From the NCBI GenBank assembly GCA_037975125.1, contig CM075854.1, forward strand, positions 65,217,071 through 65,281,070: a stretch of 64,000 nucleotides of DNA, written 5' to 3'. Both the position numbers and the translations under genes were made by a program. The stretch's first letter is position 1, and each line of letters starts with the position of its first letter. Below the pieces are notes generated by a model, which was given only the letters and a program-made list of their open reading frames with translations, was not told where the DNA came from and ran no database searches. Source of the stretch: Latrodectus hesperus. Its lineage: Eukaryota > Arthropoda > Arachnida > Araneae > Theridiidae. Positions 30,403 through 43,255 of this stretch are shown here, piece after piece.

Positions 30403-30920
30403 TTATAATAAATACCACTGGCTCGTGTTGTTTGAAACACTTCTACGTTGACCCACATTGTATTGTGTCGTCAAATGAGCCACTGTTTTACGTCATCTTA
30501 GTTTACGAAAACGAACACTCTCTGACTTCCCGTGTCGCCAATCATGTATGAATGTCCAACACTGTGTTGTCTACTTCTCCTCTCATTGACATACACTCAT
30601 TTGATATAGGTACTGACAAAGATAGGATGTAAGCAACCGTTGAGTCATGTTGTTTCAAAGATGCTCATTTCGAGTCTTCTTGCCATCACAATTTGTTGTC
30701 TTTCAAAATCGCTTCTATCAGCAATATTTCCTACTGAACATGCATGTAATCACATGAGTGATATTTCACACTGTTCAGAATAAATTAGGTATGGTTTCCA
30801 TTGGATCATGTGTTTTCCACGACAAGTTCGTTCACAGAAAATGACTGTTGATTGGCAAATAAGCAAAACAAACCAAAACAATCCACGGTATCTAGGTGGG
30901 CTCAATGTCGAACAATAAAG
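30403..30920. other. Mixed-composition block, possible old SINE-like repeat
   Basis: About 500 bp next to the Tigger right end is richer in GC than the background. Near 30838-30885 it reads AGAAAATGACTGTTGATTGG followed by an AAGCAAAACAAACCAAAAC tail. This resembles the 3' part of the SINE at 43065 (AAAAAATGACCGTTGAGCGAC and a CAAA-rich tail). No tRNA-like head is visible upstream, so the assignment is tentative. Confidence 0.35.
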
Positions 30921-33900
30921 TTGTTCATAATGTTTTGATTATTTATTGTCGTTATTTTTGACAAATTTCATTTCATTTCATGGTAATTTCTTAAAAGTAA
31001 AATATATTTCATTGAAAATATTTCTGTTAATATTTTATCAAAAATATTTCATTATCAACGAAAGAAAGTATTTACATAGCACTGTTTTAAATATTAGAGT
31101 CCAAATTAATCCCTAGGAGTTTAGGTTAGAAAATACACTTAACCTCAAATTTTTTCGTTCTTTATGATTAAATTCGATACACAAATTGGATAACTCATCT
31201 AATTCCCAATATGATTTATTAATTAACTATTTTACTCATTAAATGATAATTGAGTTAGAAGTTTCTGAGTGTAATTGTTCATCGATTTTCAAAACTTTCT
31301 TAATCATGCTTAAATTAATTTTATTGTGCAGATTAAATGATAAATTATTTGTGCATCTAAAGTAACGGAAAATATATCTTTTATCAATTTCACTTTTTGA
31401 TAAAAGTACTGTAACGAAAATTATTACTTTTTTCTAATTTTAAAAGCAATATTTTTGCTCTTGTTTGATTAAAATCTTATGCACACACACACATTAAGAG
31501 TTTCTATATAGGATTATTGTCACTTTCTTCATTTCTGTGAATATTAAGTTATATATATATATATATATTCTTTACAGCTCTAGTAACTGTGTGTGTGTGT
31601 GAACCTGACACAGTTATTTATAAACTTTTATTTGTGTAAAGTATTTCATATTTATGCAAATTTTCCTTCCATAATATTTTGATGAAAATAATAATTAATA
31701 GGCATTTAAAAAATTGCTTTCTAGTTATCAATTATTTTATTTTGATAAATATGTTATTTTTAAAGTATTTTTAAAAGCAAATCAGATACTTTCGTGTATT
31801 TTGATAGCTTTATTAATATTTCAAATAAATATAATAATTTATTTTTTTATTAAATATAGTTATTTTTATATCTTCTAAAGATTTTTAATAAAAACTTAAT
31901 ATAAACATGTAGCTTACAGTTAAATAGATTATGTGCATTAAATTACTTACTTGTTAAAATGAATAAGCAATATTAATAATGCATAAATCAATATTAATAA
32001 TGCATGAAAATTTAATTATTTTTACACTTCAACGATTATATTTTTGGAAAAAGAAATTTAAATTTATCAAAAGGTTTAGTTTCTCTTTGAACTAGTTTTT
32101 TTCAATGTATAAATTTACCTCTCTTTTTATAATAATAAAAAATATTCCTCACTGTGCTCCTAGACAATTTAATTTAGTTTTTTTACTACTATTATACTTT
32201 AAATATTTATGTATTATGACAATGTGGAATTACTGGAAAAAATTGCAAATATTCAACCTTATTAGAATATATGTATGATGAGATTTCATCTCTTTTTCTA
32301 TTTTCTCTGGTATAAAAAATATAATATTTCTTTTTTTATACTTCAAACCTGTTTTAATAAAAACGTATTTCTTGGGAATGATTTGATATACCTGTAAATT
32401 TGTACAAGAAAGTTGAATTATTGAGCTTTAGGTGGATACACACAGGAAAAAGCTTACTTCTTATGTGAATACTGTAATTGCATAAAGTACTTTAAATGCA
32501 ATAAATGTATACTTGTGTATGCGTAAATTTGCGTCTGATCAAGTGTACATTTTTTGCAAATTATATATTAGGCGTCATTTTATAAATAAATTCTTTAAAA
32601 GTTTAAATAAGGTAACATCAAGTCATAATTAAAGTAAGCACAGAAACAATGTTAGTGAATATTTTTATTTTGCTTTACAAGAATCGAATGAGGATTTTTC
32701 GTTAAAAAAGAATGAGCGGGAAACATGGTCATTAACACATTTCTTTTCCCACGGATTGAATATTAATTCTCTTCATTAAAAGTAATGTGGCTTAAGAAAA
32801 TTTCACCATAATTTTTTGTTCCTTAAAATAAAAAGATATTAAGGTGGAAATGGTTATGAAAATAATTTTGATACTATTTGATTTTTATTATATGTTAAAA
32901 GGAAACGAGGAAATTTTATTCTAAAACAACTTTTTGCTCAAAATTGCACCATGAATAAAATGTTATATAAGGGTATAAAATGTTATTCTTAATTTTAAAC
33001 GAAAAACATTTTTGTCCATGATTTAAAAATGAATTTTTCCATTATACATAAATAAGAAATAATGCTTAACTTTTTCACGTATCTTCATATGAAAAATCTC
33101 AAAATTTTTTCATAAATTTACTGTCACTTTAACTATAAGAAGCATTTTATTTTTAAAATAATTCTTAGTAAAATTAATTGACTAATTCAAAAAAGAATGT
33201 ATATTGTAATTTAAAAATTTCATCACAAAATTAAAGGACATAACCCACAAATATCATGTGATTTAGTAATTGATGATTTAAATATCTAGTTTAAAATATG
33301 TTATTTATTTGGTTATTTTTCGGATAATTATGCAACTAAGTTAAAATATTTATTTTATTTTATTTTAGTTACACAATATATTCACTCTGTTATCTAAATA
33401 ATGAATTAAAAATATGAAAAAACAATACGTTGTATCACCATAAGAAATATTAACACGTATGTTCATTGATCTAGACTTGGTATCTTTTATCTATATCTTA
33501 TTTATATATTAGAGCATCATTATCTTCTAATTCCTATGTGAAGGCAAACGCAAAAAGAATCAGTTTAATTAATAATCAATACCATTATTTACATCCAACT
33601 GTTTTCTTAAAACAACATTCTATATTTAATCATTCATTATAGAAACAATTAAAGAATTTCATTGTTTTACAAAAAATCATTATTTTTACGTTATTATTTT
33701 GTGTTTCCTTATTTATTTATTACTTTGTATTATGAAGCTATGAAACAATAAAACTATTTAATAAAAGGTCTTATGCTTAAAAAGATAATTATTTACTCAT
33801 CGTAAATAAAAATTATTTGCTTAAGGTAATATATAGGGAATCACTTGTTTGTTGAAAATTAGTATTTCGTAAGATTTTAATAATTTTTATTCTTTTAAAA

Positions 33901-35668
33901 AATACTTTATTCTGAATAATTTTTTCATTAGTTAAAATTGCATGTATCAAATGCATTCATATATGTATTTATTTAAATCTTTATATCTATTCATATATTA
34001 TATAAAATTCATATATGTATTCATATTAGTAGACTTTCACTGAAAAGTATTTTCATAAACACTGCAAAGATTTTACTTTTTTCCTTATTAAATAAATAAG
34101 TTTAGAAGGAACTGAGATAAATAGCAAATGAAAATCGTAGTATCATAGACATGATTTTTATAAACTTTTAAATATAATAAAAATATGAAAATTTCTGTCT
34201 CTCTTTCTCTCTCATGTCTAAAATTTTAAAAATATTAACATTATGGATTAGAGATTTTTTCAAAAATATATATGTTATAAGTGATTGACTAAACAGGTTA
34301 AAAATATATAATTTTAACAAAAAGGTGCTCAAATATGATTGAAAGAGATATTATTGTATGAGTATACAAAGCTTTTTCGTTGTTTCTTTTTATTTATGCA
34401 ACAATAACAATATAGATGATTTTGGTATTTTCCATTAGTGAATTTTTAACCATCATAAATTATATAATTTGGACTAAATAAATGAAATTTGTAGTTGCGC
34501 TTCTCTTTTGCTAGATTCAATTCCATTCATCAATAATATAATATTTCAACTTCAAATAAAATAAAATTTCATATCTGGCAAAAAATATATATTTTCTTAT
34601 AGCTACAACATTTTCTTGACATAACGTTATTATCTCATCTTTTCCCATAACAATAAAAGAGCCATTTGGGGAATTTATCGGAAAACAAAGTCCATGTTTT
34701 AGATTAAAAACGGATTACTTCAATAAAGGGTGAAATAGATTTCTTCTACAAGTATGATCGTTAGAATAGAAAGTATATCAATAAATTCCAAACGTTTCAT
34801 GAAATTTACAGTTTGGTAAGTTTAAGAGAATTGTGCTGATGTTTTCTGAGAGGTTTGATTTTATTATGCAACAAAACGTCTATGTTTTGGAAATGAAAAG
34901 GAAATCACCAATACAATATTCTATATAAAGGCAGCTTACAGAATTGTGATGGCTGCATACATTTCTAATATTATAAATAATATGCTGCTAAATCTATGCA
35001 TTTTTTTTACTATGCAAGCATTTAAATTAAATATGGTATATAAACATTAAAATATTTTATTTTAATATAAATAAAAAGATAATAGCAATGCTGGTTTTAT
35101 AGAAAGGGAAACGAAATATTTTAAATAAATACGTAACACTAATAGTAAAAACTATGAAAATATTTATTTCTAGGTTGATATATCATAACTTTTAAAATAA
35201 ATATAAGCAGAATTCAAATTGATTAAAATAAAAATTTGACGCAAATTAAACTTAGACTTTAATAATTATAAATATATCACTTCTTTATATTTCAAGGGAA
35301 TGTGTTTTTTCTTGAAATCCTTAAGAGACATCGTTTTTACATGGATTGACAACGTTAAAAGTTTTCAATTCATAGTCGTAACTACATATTTCAAATGTGA
35401 AGACTAATATTTTTGGTTAACTGACTATACCATTTACTTTGCTTGTCTGATGGCAGTAAGATGCTATGACGTGCAGCTTTTTCTTCAATACCATAACGAA
35501 AATAATCTACAAAATAAGCAAAGCCAATTTAATAACTATAATGTCATACTATTCTACCGTATTTTCACATATTCCCATAGTTTTATTCAATATCAGCAAA
35601 TTGTGTATATGATTTCAGAACATGGTATTATATAATTTATTGAAAAAGAAATACTTTCATAGTGTTCA
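30921..35668. other. AT-rich stretch, nothing recognised
   Basis: Contains a short (AT)n at 31550-31568, small CA/TG tracts near 31483 and 31590, and a tandem duplication of about 19 bp (AATCAATATTAATAATGCAT-like) at 31969-32006. One chance ORF lies at 35450-35635. No gene evidence. Confidence 0.6.
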
Positions 35669-35680
35669 CCAATTATATAT

Positions 35681-36716
35681 ACATACATAATGGTGCAGGT
35701 GAAACCCGGAATTTACCTTAAAGTTAACGGGTTTGGAATACTCACCCATAACCAATCACCTCGTAATTTTGAACCACTATCAGGTGACGAGGTCACACCT
35801 GAGCTGGTACCTTCCTCTCTACATTGTCTTTACACCAATGGAGAATAGAATTTGGACATCACAGGTTGGGCATGACCTCAACCCACGGAGCTCCAGCAAC
35901 TCAGTTGTTGTTGTTGCTGATCCCTGTTGTATAGCAGCGCTAGACCAAGTCTATGATATTGCACACTCTCAAGAAATCAATGACCAATAATGGTCGCTCC
36001 AGAAGATCTTCTTTATCGAGTCCCAAGCACTCAAAGATATGATCCGGAGTGGCTTGGCTTTTGGAACACTTAGCGCAAATTGGAAATTCCTTTTCTTTGT
36101 TGTTAAATGTCAATGATTTTAGGTGGCCACTTCGAAAACGTGTTATTGTAGTTTGTTCCAGTCTGCTGCACCGGAGGGATAGAGATCGGCCGGGACGATT
36201 ACCCTGGTACCAATGGTGCACAGGGGGAATGGCAAATGCAGACCGAACAAGGCCTTTATGTCTAGAGTATAGTTCAGTATAGGTAAGAGACGCCGGAGTA
36301 AGCAAAGGCTCGTCAGTACCTCTTTTTGCTAGGGCATCAGCCAATTCGTTACCCGCAAGGTCTACGTGGGAAGGGATCCACTGTAAGTGAATCTCACGAG
36401 ATGAGGAGAGCCGTCTAAGCTTGTCCAAGATAGCTACTCCTGTATTATCACGGACTCTGTGCCAGTTAGTAAGATGCTGGATGGCGCTCCGGCTGTCCGA
36501 CAAAATCCAGATTTCCTCATTCCCAGGGAGAGAAAGAACCGTATCAAGACCCACATTAATTGCAATAAGTTCACTGCGAAAGACGGAACAGCCGTCGGGG
36601 CTTAGCAACTCAGTGAGTGTAGTCACCCTCCCAATCACTGACCGATGCTAATGATGCTTCCCTTTGCTGATGTTAACGGGAAGCGAAGTGAAGCTACTGA
36701 GCCACTGGAGCTCTTT
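35681..36716 (-). mobile_element. Truncated non-LTR retrotransposon fragment (jockey/X-like)
   Basis: The minus strand carries an RNase H-zinc knuckle coding segment and then about 250 bp of 3' non-coding sequence. Flanking CCAATTATATAT (35669-35680) and CCAATTATGTAT (36717-36728) differ at one position and may be the target-site duplication. The reverse transcriptase and endonuclease parts are absent, so the copy is 5'-truncated. The first 80 bp on the minus strand (36639-36716) do not continue the RNase H frame and I do not recognise them. Confidence 0.75.
35940..36638 (-). pseudogene. RNase H domain fragment of a LINE ORF2
   Basis: An open frame of 232 codons. RNase H removes the RNA strand during reverse transcription. 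Visible motifs are FRSELIAI (catalytic Glu at residue 23), WILSDSRSAIQ (Asp 48), and WIPSHVDLAGNELAD (His 91, Asp 101). The His-Asp spacing of 10 matches cellular and LINE RNase HI. The first strand with the first catalytic Asp (TDGS-type motif) is missing, because an in-frame stop lies just upstream. The C-terminal part has CAKC-x8-HIFEC, a CX2CX8HX3C zinc-binding pattern usual after RNase H in arthropod jockey-like elements. The first codon is GTG and not a natural start. The frame is undamaged although truncated, suggesting a fairly recent insertion. Confidence 0.8.
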
Positions 36717-36728
36717 CCAATTATGTAT

Positions 36729-39700
36729 GAAGAAATACTTTTATAATGCAAATTAGCAAACTATAATGAAGCTTAAAAGGATAGCTTTCACAATAAAATA
36801 AATTCAAATTTATTAATTCTTGATTATTTATAATTGATGTTCTACAGATTACTTTCCTTTTAACTTTGAAAATAATGTATAGTCAAACAGAAAAAAATGT
36901 TTCACACAAAAAATGTATTACCAGTTTAAGTTTTCCATTTATACCCAATGAAGAATCCTTATAAAATCTACTGGAAGTTTTTTAATTTTTGTCAAAATGT
37001 TTCCTTACACATAAGATAACTAAAAATTAACAGATTGTTGTTATAAAACGGAGTAAACTATGTAAAGGATGAAATAAAATATTATCCAGTAGTTCTTAAA
37101 ACAATTTTTATTTGGCAGAGTAAAGAAACTTCTGTTGTCTCCTTGAAATATATTTTGCGAACTAGTGAAAATCATTTGCCCTCAGTTACAAAACTGTTAC
37201 AGTCAGTTACACAATATGCTGTAAAACTGATGATAAATTCAAAATATTGCCTTCGCAAACACAGTGAAATAGGTTAATATTTTTATGTCATTATTTTTAA
37301 CATTTTATTAGTATCTGATTAGTCAATAAATGCTATGTCTTTCGAAAGCACCATATATTAAACAAATATTTTTTTCAAGGTGGGCACGTTAACTCTTGTC
37401 TGGGACTGAGCTGTATTTTTGCAAGTACTTATCAGTCTGCATACGTGGTATTTGCTACAAAGAAATTGAACCGGATATGTCAAAGTGACTCAATATTTTG
37501 AGCTCTTTTATGCCTGAAATACAAGTATTGATTGATGATTACCTAAGTTACTTCTTTTATTAACAAATAGAATTAAAAAAGTCATTGGGAGTCGGTACTT
37601 GTGCAGTCCCATGTCTGAATTTCATTTAGATATTGGCAAATCAAAAGTCTTTTGCTATATGCTTTTATTGAGAGAGTGTAGTCGTCTGGACATATTTTCG
37701 TAGAGTCGAATCTGAATTACATAGATCTCTATCTAAACTTTTTATTGAAATTAGGATATGTTATTAATAATCTTTATTACATTTTAAGACACAATCTCCT
37801 TTACTTGTTTAAATTCAAAAGGGAGTTAGGTTGTATAATGTCTCATCGCATAGTTGAGTATTAGACTACCGCAATTCAGAATGACTTCAATGTTTAAATG
37901 TCTGATAGTTCAACAATAGTTTTACATCGGCTATTTTTCCCTTTTTACTGATACATGTCAATGCGATGGAAATGTATTTGTAATGTATTATTTAAAAATC
38001 ATGAAAATGGAATCAATTACAGTATCAATGGAACATTCATTGAGCTAGTCTTTCGAATAACAACAAAAACTGTTTTGACATAATTCAAAAATTTTTATTT
38101 CAGTTTAAGAACAAATATTACATATGAACTTTAATGGAAGTTGACAATATTGTCAAGTAGTGTATAGGTTTTTTTTCTCATGACACATATGTCGAAATAA
38201 CTACTTTTATTGGAAGAGGAAATCATTGGAAAAAAGCTTTGATAAAAAGCAGAAGAGGAGACTCATAAATAACTGTAGATGAAACTATTTGTTACATAGT
38301 GGAATATTTATTTATCTCTAAAATTATCATATTTGTAATGTGAGAATAATTTATGGACACTGACAGAATGTTAAATGGAATGTAAAATCCCAAAATTATA
38401 ATTATGGTATTCTATTCCAAAATTTCTGAGAGATTAATTTTGGATTTTGTAATGTGTTTGAAAATAACTTCAAAGTGTAGGTACAATGTAAAATTCTAAG
38501 AATAATGTCTCATTAGAGGAATATATTTAAAATGCAAAAATAATATTTTCTTAGCCATACAAATATCACATGCAAAACTCTAATTGCAAAATTCTAAAGA
38601 ACCATATGTTATAAAACTTACAATAGGATACATTTTAGTAATATGTGATTCATCAGTAATGAAATGACTTTGAATTAAGCATTACTATTTGACTTACAAA
38701 CTATAATAAATAAATTGAACCTCATATTATTCCTATCTAATAAGCCATTAAAAAATACCGATAAAAATACCATTTTATTTTATGATATAAACTATTCATT
38801 TTAAAATTCATACTGAATATACCGGTTGAATATTAATCACTATTCATTTTGTGATTGCAATAAAAGATTGTGATGACTGATAAAAAACTTGAAAAAAGCA
38901 AACTAATGAGAAAGGAATTTAGATTGATCTACAGCATTTTTTTCAAAAAAAAAATATATTTTAAATGTCAAAGAAGTTTGATAAATTAAGTTCAAAAATT
39001 TTATCAAACGCTAAAATCGAAGATCAATCTTTTGTTGTCATCTCTTGAAAATCGCTCGTACATATAACAGATGAATAATGTTAATAAGAAATAAAAATAT
39101 ATAATAAAAAATAAAAAGTCTGAAATTTCCTAAAAATGGTAAATGTCTTTGAAAAACATGAATCATATTATGTCGATATATTTGGGTTAATTACATATTT
39201 CTCTATGAGATACCTTTAAAATAAAATCCATTAATTTCTGTGTATTTAGCAATGAGTTCTTCAAAATTATCTTATTTAGTTCTTTGCTTGATATTTTAGT
39301 TTTCTATTTTGTTGATATATCAATAAATTGCAGATTTTTCTTAGCTCCAAGAATATTATTTAAATTAATACACAAAGGCAAGAAAGCATTTGCGAAAAAA
39401 ATATTCCGAAAAATCTCTAGCATTAAAAAAATTTTATTCTTCAGTTCCAACAACATAATTAAAAAGAAAAAAAATAAATATAGGATACTTTATTAAAAAT
39501 TAATTATAAATTAAAAAATATAGTTTTAAAAATAAAGAAGTTATTTTATAGTGCTGAGTTTTTGCTTAAATAAAATAAATAAAATTTTCTTTATTTCATT
39601 TCCCATATAAAAAATTAGTTAGTCCAAGATTAATGGAAATTATAACAATGTTATTGAAATTCGAAACTTTATTTAAGATATTTAAAGAACAATATTTTTA

Positions 39701-39735
39701 ATAATATTATTAAATTCATCATACATATCATATAA
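36729..39735. other. AT-rich stretch, nothing recognised
   Basis: One chance ORF (39284-39496, plus) with a lysine-rich end. A slightly higher-GC part at about 37380-37500 shows no features. Confidence 0.6.
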
Positions 39736-39743
39736 AACAATTC

Positions 39744-40294
39744 GGTACTTTTCCGTTTCGCCGGCGCAGGCGATAAAGTCGCCAAAAATGATACACCCGT
39801 CACCAGAGGGAATATTTCCGCGGGTAACCTTTTACTGTTACGTTTCCAAAACATGTGACGGCCTTTTACTGTCAACTACTTTATTTCGACTCTTTTTTCC
39901 CCATTCTATAATTTTATGCTACGTTAATATATATATACAAATTTAATAATTTCATAAAATCTCTCTAGAAAAAATCGAATTTTAAAAATATATCTTAAAA
40001 AATAATAATCGTAACAAATTCACATAAAAAAATATTTAAAAAAAATAATGAGATTTTGAAATATGCATCACGCGATAAATTGTAATCTAATATGAGTAAA
40101 TAAATTGAGGATCTGGCATCCATCATTCCACGCATAGCGTGAACACGAGAACAACAATTAAATAAATAAATTTAAAATTTTTTATGTAAAACAACATTAT
40201 TTAAATTTTTTTTATGTGTATACTGTGTGTTGTCACCAATTGGCGAATTAATTTTCGCTTGGCGATATTTGCGCCGGCGAAACGGAAAAGTACC
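39744..40294. mobile_element. 551-bp non-autonomous DNA transposon (MITE-like), 8-bp TSD
   Basis: Terminal inverted repeats are identical for 25 bp, starting GGTACTTTTCCGTTTCGCCG at the left and the same on minus at the right, and then diverge. The 8-bp direct repeat AACAATTC flanks it exactly (39736-39743, 40295-40302). Subterminal GGCGA/TCGCC motifs recur near both ends. No transposase is inside; the one ORF (39669-39875, minus) only crosses the left boundary. An 8-bp duplication fits hAT, P or Merlin-type transposases, but the termini alone do not settle which. Confidence 0.9.
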
Positions 40295-40302
40295 AACAAT
40301 TC

Positions 40303-40747
40303 CTATTGAACAACCTGCTTCAAATTACGGTTTGATTTTCAGAAATACGCTTTTTGTGCCATTAGTTAATTACTTCTCCATTTGCTGCGTATAAAAAATG
40401 TTTTTACCATAATCATCACGAAACGACCATCAAGAATCAAGATTTAATAATTATGATTTAGGTTGTATTCATTAAAAACACACTATTTCAGCTCATTTTA
40501 TTTTAAAATTCCATCTATCAATATGATTTTTTTCTAAGATTATATGATGAAGAAAAACAAATGAATTCTTGATTTTAACTCTTTCTCTGCTTTTAATTTA
40601 GTTCCATAAAAAGGAATAACTCAATTGCTCAGATGTAAAGGAATAATATCATCAAATTATGTTTGAAAAAAATCAGTGATGTTGACTTTAATGATGTTGA
40701 AGTCTATAAACAATTACAAACTTAAACATTAGGCATTACTAATTATT
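40303..40747. other. AT-rich stretch, nothing recognised
   Basis: No features seen between the MITE-like element and the next SINE. Confidence 0.6.
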
Positions 40748-40760
40748 ATATAGTTTTTAA

Positions 40761-41065
40761 GCCGCCCAACTTGTCTAGTGGTCAGCGTGCCTGACTGCGG
40801 ATGAGGAGGTCCTGGGTTCGAATCCCGGTTCGGGCATGGATGTACTTTCTCTATCTATCCTGTCTTTGTCCTTTCCTTGTATGAATGAGGTGTGAATGGT
40901 TACCTACCCTATAAACGGGTACCTATGGCATGTGTGTAGAGCAAAGTCGTACTTTCACCTTCATGGTGCTCTGATTAAAAAAGAAAGACGCTCACAATTC
41001 ACTTAAATTCGCATAGCCATGGCATAGCGAGCTTGGTTTGTTTAAGTGTCATCAGTAACAACAAC
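40761..41065 (+). mobile_element. tRNA-derived SINE
   Basis: The head resembles a tRNA gene: box A-like TCTAGTGGTCAGCGTGCCTG and box B GGTTCGAATCC, which together form an internal RNA polymerase III promoter. The body includes CCTATAAACGGGT, shared with the SINE at 53416. The 3' end has AACAACAAC. Flanks ATATAGTTTTTAA (40748-40760) and ATATAGTTTTAA (41066-41077) are a target-site duplication, as made by LINE machinery. It is not a functional tRNA gene: the head runs straight into the body. Confidence 0.88.
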
Positions 41066-41077
41066 ATATAGTTTTAA

Positions 41078-43053
41078 AAATTAAAAATGTTAAATAATAC
41101 AGTTTAAGCACAACATAAAGTTAAATTCATGTGTATAAGTATCCACGTAATGCAATGAAACAATATGTATTGCAATGAATATATGCATATATGTAATGCA
41201 ATGAAACAATAGTAAACCAGTCAATTCACGATTTTGATTTAGTCAATACTTTTGTAAATTATGTCAATACTTTTGTAATTTTACAGATGCAATTTAGTGT
41301 AATGAAAATATGTACAACAAATTATTTTTGAAATTAACTCTAAATCAGTACATTGAGAATGCTGAAAAATCATTTGCAAACATTTTTATCAAAAAGTATC
41401 TTTTTAAAAGAAATATTGATCACATGCAAATTTTATAATATCTAGGTAAAATAATTTCAAATTATTGAGAGGAAGTATTTATATGCAAAAATATTACATT
41501 TGAGCAAAAAGATAAAACATTTTCAAATTACCAATTCGCATACAGAAAGATTGAAATGGAAAAACATTTAGATTTTATTTTTATCATCAAAATTTTCTGA
41601 ATTTAAATATTTATATTTTATTCATTCACACAAACAGGTTTATTAAATTAATACATTGAACTCCACTTAAAGCTAGAATGAGGAAAAACTAGAATTCTCT
41701 TATCGAAAATTGTAAACTACAAAATGTAATTGGCCAGAATCACCCGCTAATAGCTTTATTAACAAGTTACACTTTTTAAAACGTTTTTATTTAGGCAAGT
41801 AAAATAAATGAACAGAGAGAAAGTTTCTGTTATAGAATTCTTTCGTAAACTGCACTATCAAATTAATAGTTTTAAATGTTGCCTTTTTTCTTTGATTATG
41901 TTTTTTCTGAAGCGAATAATTCTTCTATCAAAGTTTAAGAAATTTAAATTATGAAGCGATTTTGTGATCCATTTTAACAGGATCCTTTATTGCATTTTTC
42001 CCTCCAAAAATAAAGTTAGTTTACATCATTTGCTATTCCGTCTAATATTTAGTTCATAAATTTTTGTTAAATGTCTTGAAAATATTTTTCAGAATATTAA
42101 TATTACAAAAACTAGTGTATCTGGAAACATAATTGAACAAACACTATTTCAGGAAAAATATATATGATGAGGAAATTGAATTGCATACAAATTAGTTCTA
42201 ATTAATTATACATTTTAAGTTTATATGGATTTATCATTTATTATTTTAACTGTATTTTGCATTTATTGTAATGGAATATTGCAATAACAAAATCATGTAT
42301 AAAATAAGATACGTGAATATAATGCATAGATAATAAAAAAATAATATGGTAGAAAAATTCAGTATTTTTTTAAAATAAAGATTAATTAAAGAAAGATGCA
42401 AAGATTAAATAATACATTACATTTTAGTATGAGTAACACAATGTTGGATGCAAGTTAAATATTTAAAGCATTTGATTTGTATAAAGAAAGCAAACATCTA
42501 TTATTGATGGAAAATTTTCTTATTTAGGTATCATCTTGAAGCAGATAAAATTACTGCACAACTGATTTTAAACTAAGTAGTTTTAGGCAAATTTATTTAC
42601 TGCTTTATTCAGTATAATTATAGTTACCGATGATCTACCAGAAACATCTTTTAGGATGCACACACAGGTCATGTAAGCGTGTTTGTCATTTCAATCGTCG
42701 AGCTTTTGCAATGTAATTTCTTATCAGTAAAAGAAAATATTATGACATCAACAACTGCGTATGAACATGATTAAACCAGCAATGATTTCAATAGTCTAAT
42801 ACGTTCAGAATGAGAAGTATCATATAATATAGATTAACAGCTGTGGACTAATGTCAATGTTTTTTGTGAATCCACCATGCATTTATCTTCCTGGAGTATT
42901 TTCCATAAAAAATTGTACTAATTATATAATTGTCTAGATATGTTAGTTGATACCAGTTATGTATTGCTTGTCATTAAAACTGCAACATCAAGAAGGAAAG
43001 AGAATGAAAAAAAGATATTTGTTGTATATACGCATTATGGCAGGAAGAAAAAT
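41078..43053. other. AT-rich stretch with small tandem duplications
   Basis: Short direct duplications near 41152-41212 (TAATGCAATGAAACAATA) and 41243-41277 (GTCAATACTTTTGTAA). No gene or transposon ends recognised. Confidence 0.6.
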
Positions 43054-43064
43054 CATTAAATTTG

Positions 43065-43244
43065 TGCCGAGCTGGCAGCCGAATGGTTAGCTCTCTTGCC
43101 TTCGGTTCAACAGTTCGTGGGTTCGAATCCCACCTTGGGCATGGATGTTTGTAGTGGTTCGGAATCCACTTTAAACCGTAAGTCCCTGTCTAATTAGCCC
43201 TCGTGTGCAAAAAATGACCGTTGAGCGACAAACAAAACAACAAA
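43065..43244 (+). mobile_element. tRNA-derived SINE, shorter type
   Basis: Length 180 bp. The tRNA-like head starts GCCGAGCTGGCAGCCGAATGG and has box B GGTTCGAATCC, followed by GGGCATGGATGTT as in the other SINEs. The body then differs, with AAAAAATGACCGTTGAGCGA and a CAAACAAAACAACAAA tail. Perfect 11-bp target duplication CATTAAATTTG at 43054-43064 and 43245-43255. The perfect duplication suggests a younger insertion. Confidence 0.9.
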
Positions 43245-43255
43245 CATTAAATTTG

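Noticed and set aside
35646..36747. AGAAATACTTT on both sides of the LINE fragment as the target duplication
   Set aside because: The order relative to CCAATTAT is reversed on the two sides, so it cannot be the duplication; CCAATTAT fits better.
40761..40836. Possible functional tRNA gene (boxes A and B present)
   Set aside because: The sequence continues into a SINE body flanked by target duplications, and the head does not end as a mature tRNA with a terminator.
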